Source: Clostridiales bacterium CHKCI006
GTDB lineage: Bacteria > Bacillota_I > Bacilli_A > Erysipelotrichales > Coprobacillaceae
Reading direction: 5' to 3'
NCBI GenBank assembly: GCA_900018345.1
Contig: FCNA01000025.1
Coordinates: forward strand, 1 to 46,562
Length of the DNA stretch: 46,562 nt
Position numbers and translations under genes: made by a program. The notes beneath the pieces were generated by a model. It was given only the letters and a program-made list of their open reading frames with translations, did not search any database and was not told the DNA's origin. The number at the start of each line of letters is the position of its first letter. Within the stretch, counting starts at the first letter, position 1. This document shows positions 44,623 through 46,562 of this stretch, one piece after another.

Positions 44623-44985
44623 ATGAGTCAAGAAGAAAAAATGGTACTAGAGACTTATCAATCTTTTCAGCAGGCAATGATTGATAAAGATATGGATCAG
44701 TTAAGAAAACTGACACGTGAATCAGTCATTTTTACGCACATGTCAGGCAAGAAACAAACAAGGGATGAATTCTTTGATGATATCAAAAATGGCATTCTCA
44801 ACTATTATCAGTCTAATTTGTTAGAAGTAAGGATCACCTATGAAAAACCATATTTTCATTTGACAGGTATGAGTGAATTAAAAGCGAAGGTCTATGGGAT
44901 AACAGGAACATGGAGATTACCCATTAATCAATATTATATGAAAATCAATGGTCGTTATCTTTTGACCGGTAAGGAGGATTTATGA
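44623..44985 (+). CDS. NTF2-like (DUF4440/SnoaL-type) protein
   Basis: A 120-residue small alpha+beta barrel protein; the pattern ETYQSFQQAMIDKDMDQLRKLTRESVIFTHMSGKKQTRDEFFDDI is typical of the SnoaL/DUF4440 group. Catalytic role unknown. The ATG at 44623 lies directly after the previous stop; the upstream TTG at 44602 is less likely. It overlaps the flavodoxin gene by four bases (ATGA). Confidence 0.8.
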   Translation: MSQEEKMVLETYQSFQQAMIDKDMDQLRKLTRESVIFTHMSGKKQTRDEFFDDIKNGILNYYQSNLLEVRITYEKPYFHLTGMSELKAKVYGITGTWRLPINQYYMKINGRYLLTGKEDL

Positions 44986-45497
44986 AAACATTAATTGCTT
45001 ATTTTTCTCATGCAGGAGAAAATTACACGCATGGCACAATAGGGTATTTAGAAGTTGGAAATACAGAAGTGGTGGCTAGAAAAATACATCAGATGATTCC
45101 AAGTGATTTGTTTTATATAGATACTGTAAAAAAGTATCCTGATAATCATATGGAGAAAATTCAAGTTGCTAGAAAAGAATTTGAGGAAAATGCTAGGCCA
45201 GCATTAACCAAAAAAGTAGAGCATATGGAAGCATATAGTCATATTATTTTAGCTTTTCCTAACTGGTGGACAACGATGCCTATGGCATTATTTACTTTTT
45301 TAGAAAGTGATGATTTTGATCAGAAAATCATTTGTTCGCTTGTTACGCATGGTGGTAGTGGATTTTCGAATGCAATACGCGATATTAAGAGATTGTGTCC
45401 GACTGCCACTGTGAAAGAAGGATTGGCCATCAATGGTGATGATGTGAATCACTGTGATGATGAAATTCGAAATTGGTTAGATCAATTAGGACTTTAG
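44982..45497 (+). CDS. Flavodoxin
   Basis: A 171-residue flavodoxin-like protein, MKTLIAYFSHAGENYTHGTIG, with the FMN-binding loop YFSHAGENY, then LAFPNWWTTMPMALFTFLES and SLVTHGGSGFSNAI. It would carry electrons or act as an NAD(P)H-quinone-like reductase. GGTAAGGAGG precedes the ATG. It is coupled to the NTF2-like gene. Confidence 0.92.
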   Translation: MKTLIAYFSHAGENYTHGTIGYLEVGNTEVVARKIHQMIPSDLFYIDTVKKYPDNHMEKIQVARKEFEENARPALTKKVEHMEAYSHIILAFPNWWTTMPMALFTFLESDDFDQKIICSLVTHGGSGFSNAIRDIKRLCPTATVKEGLAINGDDVNHCDDEIRNWLDQLGL

Positions 45498-45509
45498 GAG
45501 GAGAAAAGA

Positions 45510-46361
45510 ATGATATTTGATAGAAATGAAAATAAAAAAGTTGTCGTTTTATTAGGTGCCGGTAGCATGGGAACGGCGATTGTTAAAAGAGTTGGCGCAG
45601 GAAAAACAATCTTCATTGGCGATATTAATGAAGAAAATTTGAAGAATAGAGCGAATGAATTAAAATATAGTGGATATAGTGTAGAAACAATGAAAGTTGA
45701 TGCTTTAAATGAAGATTCAATGAGAGCATTTGCACAAAGAGCAAGCCAATTAGGTAAAATTAAATACTTCATAGATACTGCCGGAGCGTCACCCAATCAG
45801 GCTGCACCTGAACATATTATCAATCTTGATTTGGTTGCAACTGCAAATGCTATTGATATATTTGCTGAGTACATTGACGAAGGAGGAGCAGGTTTGATTA
45901 TTTCCAGTCAGACAGGATATATGATGGAATTTTCAGAAGAAGTAGAAAATCAATTAGCGACTACTCCTACAGCAGAATTAAAGAATCTTGAATTTATTCA
46001 AAATAAAGCTATGCAAAACTCGGGTGTGGCATATATCACAGCTAAACGAGCGAATCATTTAAGAGTTAGAAATGCTGCAGCGACGACTTGGGGGAATAAA
46101 AAAGCTAGAATTAATACGATCAGTCCTGGAATTATTGTTACACCGCTAGCTTATGATGAATTTAATGCAGCGGGTGATTCTTATCAGAAAATGATTGATA
46201 GTTCTCCTGTTAAAAGGGTTGGAACATCAGAAGAAATAGCAAGGGCAGCAGAATTTTTATTAAGCGATGATGCTTCATTTATAACTGGAATAGATCTGTT
46301 GATCGATGGGGGTGTGATTGCTTCAATCAAAGCGGGTATGTACCAACTCAATGTTCATTAA
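45510..46361 (+). CDS. SDR-family oxidoreductase
   Basis: A 283-residue short-chain dehydrogenase. The dinucleotide loop is VVVLLGAGSMGTAIVK (GxGxxG-like, GAGSMG), the catalytic Ser is in IISSQTG and the YxxxK pair in YITAKRANH, with the C-terminal FITGIDLLIDGG. GGAGGAG precedes the ATG. It closes the LysR-associated unit. The first glycine motif differs from the usual TGxxxGIG, as in 3-ketoacyl-like members that lack it; substrate unknown. Confidence 0.92.
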   Translation: MIFDRNENKKVVVLLGAGSMGTAIVKRVGAGKTIFIGDINEENLKNRANELKYSGYSVETMKVDALNEDSMRAFAQRASQLGKIKYFIDTAGASPNQAAPEHIINLDLVATANAIDIFAEYIDEGGAGLIISSQTGYMMEFSEEVENQLATTPTAELKNLEFIQNKAMQNSGVAYITAKRANHLRVRNAAATTWGNKKARINTISPGIIVTPLAYDEFNAAGDSYQKMIDSSPVKRVGTSEEIARAAEFLLSDDASFITGIDLLIDGGVIASIKAGMYQLNVH

Positions 46362-46378
46362 GATTGTCTATAGAATAA

Positions 46379-46408
46379 GCTATAGATTTACGAGAGCAAA
46401 TCTATAGC
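46379..46408. terminator. Perfect hairpin after the SDR gene
   Basis: GCTATAGATTT (46379-46389) pairs perfectly with AAATCTATAGC (46398-46408) around an 8-base loop. No T run follows on either side, so it may be a weak terminator or part of a mobile element end. Confidence 0.5.
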
Positions 46409-46425
46409 ATCAATGGGCCTTTCCC

Positions 46426-46508
46426 CGCAGCTTGCTGCGTAGTGCTCCATGAACTATGTTATAATGGTTTTAGTAGAAAACCATTATTCGGAACCGAGTA
46501 GGTTCCGA
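46426..46508. repeat. Tandem perfect hairpins upstream of the last gene
   Basis: Three palindromes follow one another: CGCAGC-TT-GCTGCG (46426-46439), TAATGGTTTT with AAAACCATTA (46462-46471 and 46477-46486), and TCGGAACC with GGTTCCGA (46488-46495 and 46501-46508). The last two have five-base loops AGTAG and GAGTA. A TATAAT at 46460-46465 overlaps the second stem, so a promoter may be controlled there. Function not known. Confidence 0.6.
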
Positions 46509-46533
46509 CTACATAAGTGAATGGGGGCGATTG

Positions 46534-46562
46534 AATGAGTGAAAGTAGCTATTTTCATTTAT
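46534..46562 (+). CDS. Start of a gene cut by the window edge (possible transposase)
   Basis: ATG at 46534 follows GGGGGCGATTGA and reads MSESSYFHL before the end. The opening resembles IS30-type transposase starts (an S-x-YFHL opening before an HTH), but nine residues cannot establish this. Tandem hairpins upstream fit a mobile element end. Confidence 0.35.

Overview
This window holds the chromosomal replication-origin region of a low- to moderate-GC Gram-positive bacterium (Bacillota). Evidence is the order rpmH-rnpA-yidC-jag running right and dnaA-dnaN-yaaA-recF-gyrB-gyrA running left, with DnaA-box clusters on both sides of dnaA, plus a serS T-box leader, RicT and BofA homologues, and AAGGAGG-like ribosome binding sites. 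The mix of families suggests a gut Erysipelotrichia-like lineage, but the class is an inference; no rRNA or taxonomic marker search could be run.

Left arm (0-18 kb), mostly minus strand. At the far left are an orphan OmpR-type response regulator, a TVP38/DedA-like membrane protein, an NAD-dependent epimerase and a GNAT acetyltransferase. Next is a Bacillus-like replication/translation cluster read leftwards: tmk, holB, ricT, yabB-type methyltransferase and rsmI, then dnaX-ybaB-recR-bofA. The Bacillus genes yaaQ, yaaR, yabA and yazA are absent from this order. A glycerate kinase, a stand-alone glucose-type EIIA and a zinc-ribbon membrane protein lie between dnaX and tadA. Then come the SRP RNA (ffs), serS with its T-box, two nucleoside-phosphorylase paralogues and a Cof-type HAD phosphatase. 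Five perfect 16-bp parS sites (TGTTTCACGTGAAACA) lie in 7 kb of this arm; one is built into the serS T-box leader.

Origin (18-29 kb). gyrA, gyrB, recF, yaaA, dnaN and dnaA run left. A same-orientation DnaA-box array plus a DnaA-trio and AT-rich tract lie between dnaA and dnaN. A second group of four perfect DnaA boxes lies between dnaA and rpmH.

Right arm (29-46.5 kb). Where many Bacillota carry mnmE-mnmG-rsmG-noc-parA-parB after jag, this genome has a three-gene, translationally coupled module with its own promoter and terminator: a YjbR-like/TerB_N/TerB_C fusion, a BrxD-like ATPase and an Lhr/BrxHI-like helicase. This is the architecture of the Shango anti-phage system. It is followed by a HAD-phosphatase remnant and a block of redox and flavin genes: aldo/keto reductase, LysR, MerR-like, cyclophilin-like, FMN reductase, C39-like peptidase and flavin reductase. 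Next is a divergent unit made of a CxC-containing EIIB-like protein facing two DJ-1/PfpI paralogues and an RpiR regulator, with a long inverted repeat between the promoters. From about 42.5 kb the sequence becomes visibly more AT-rich and carries a second LysR/aldo-keto reductase locus with NTF2-like, flavodoxin and SDR genes. The window ends at a series of perfect hairpins upstream of a cut-off gene that may be a transposase.
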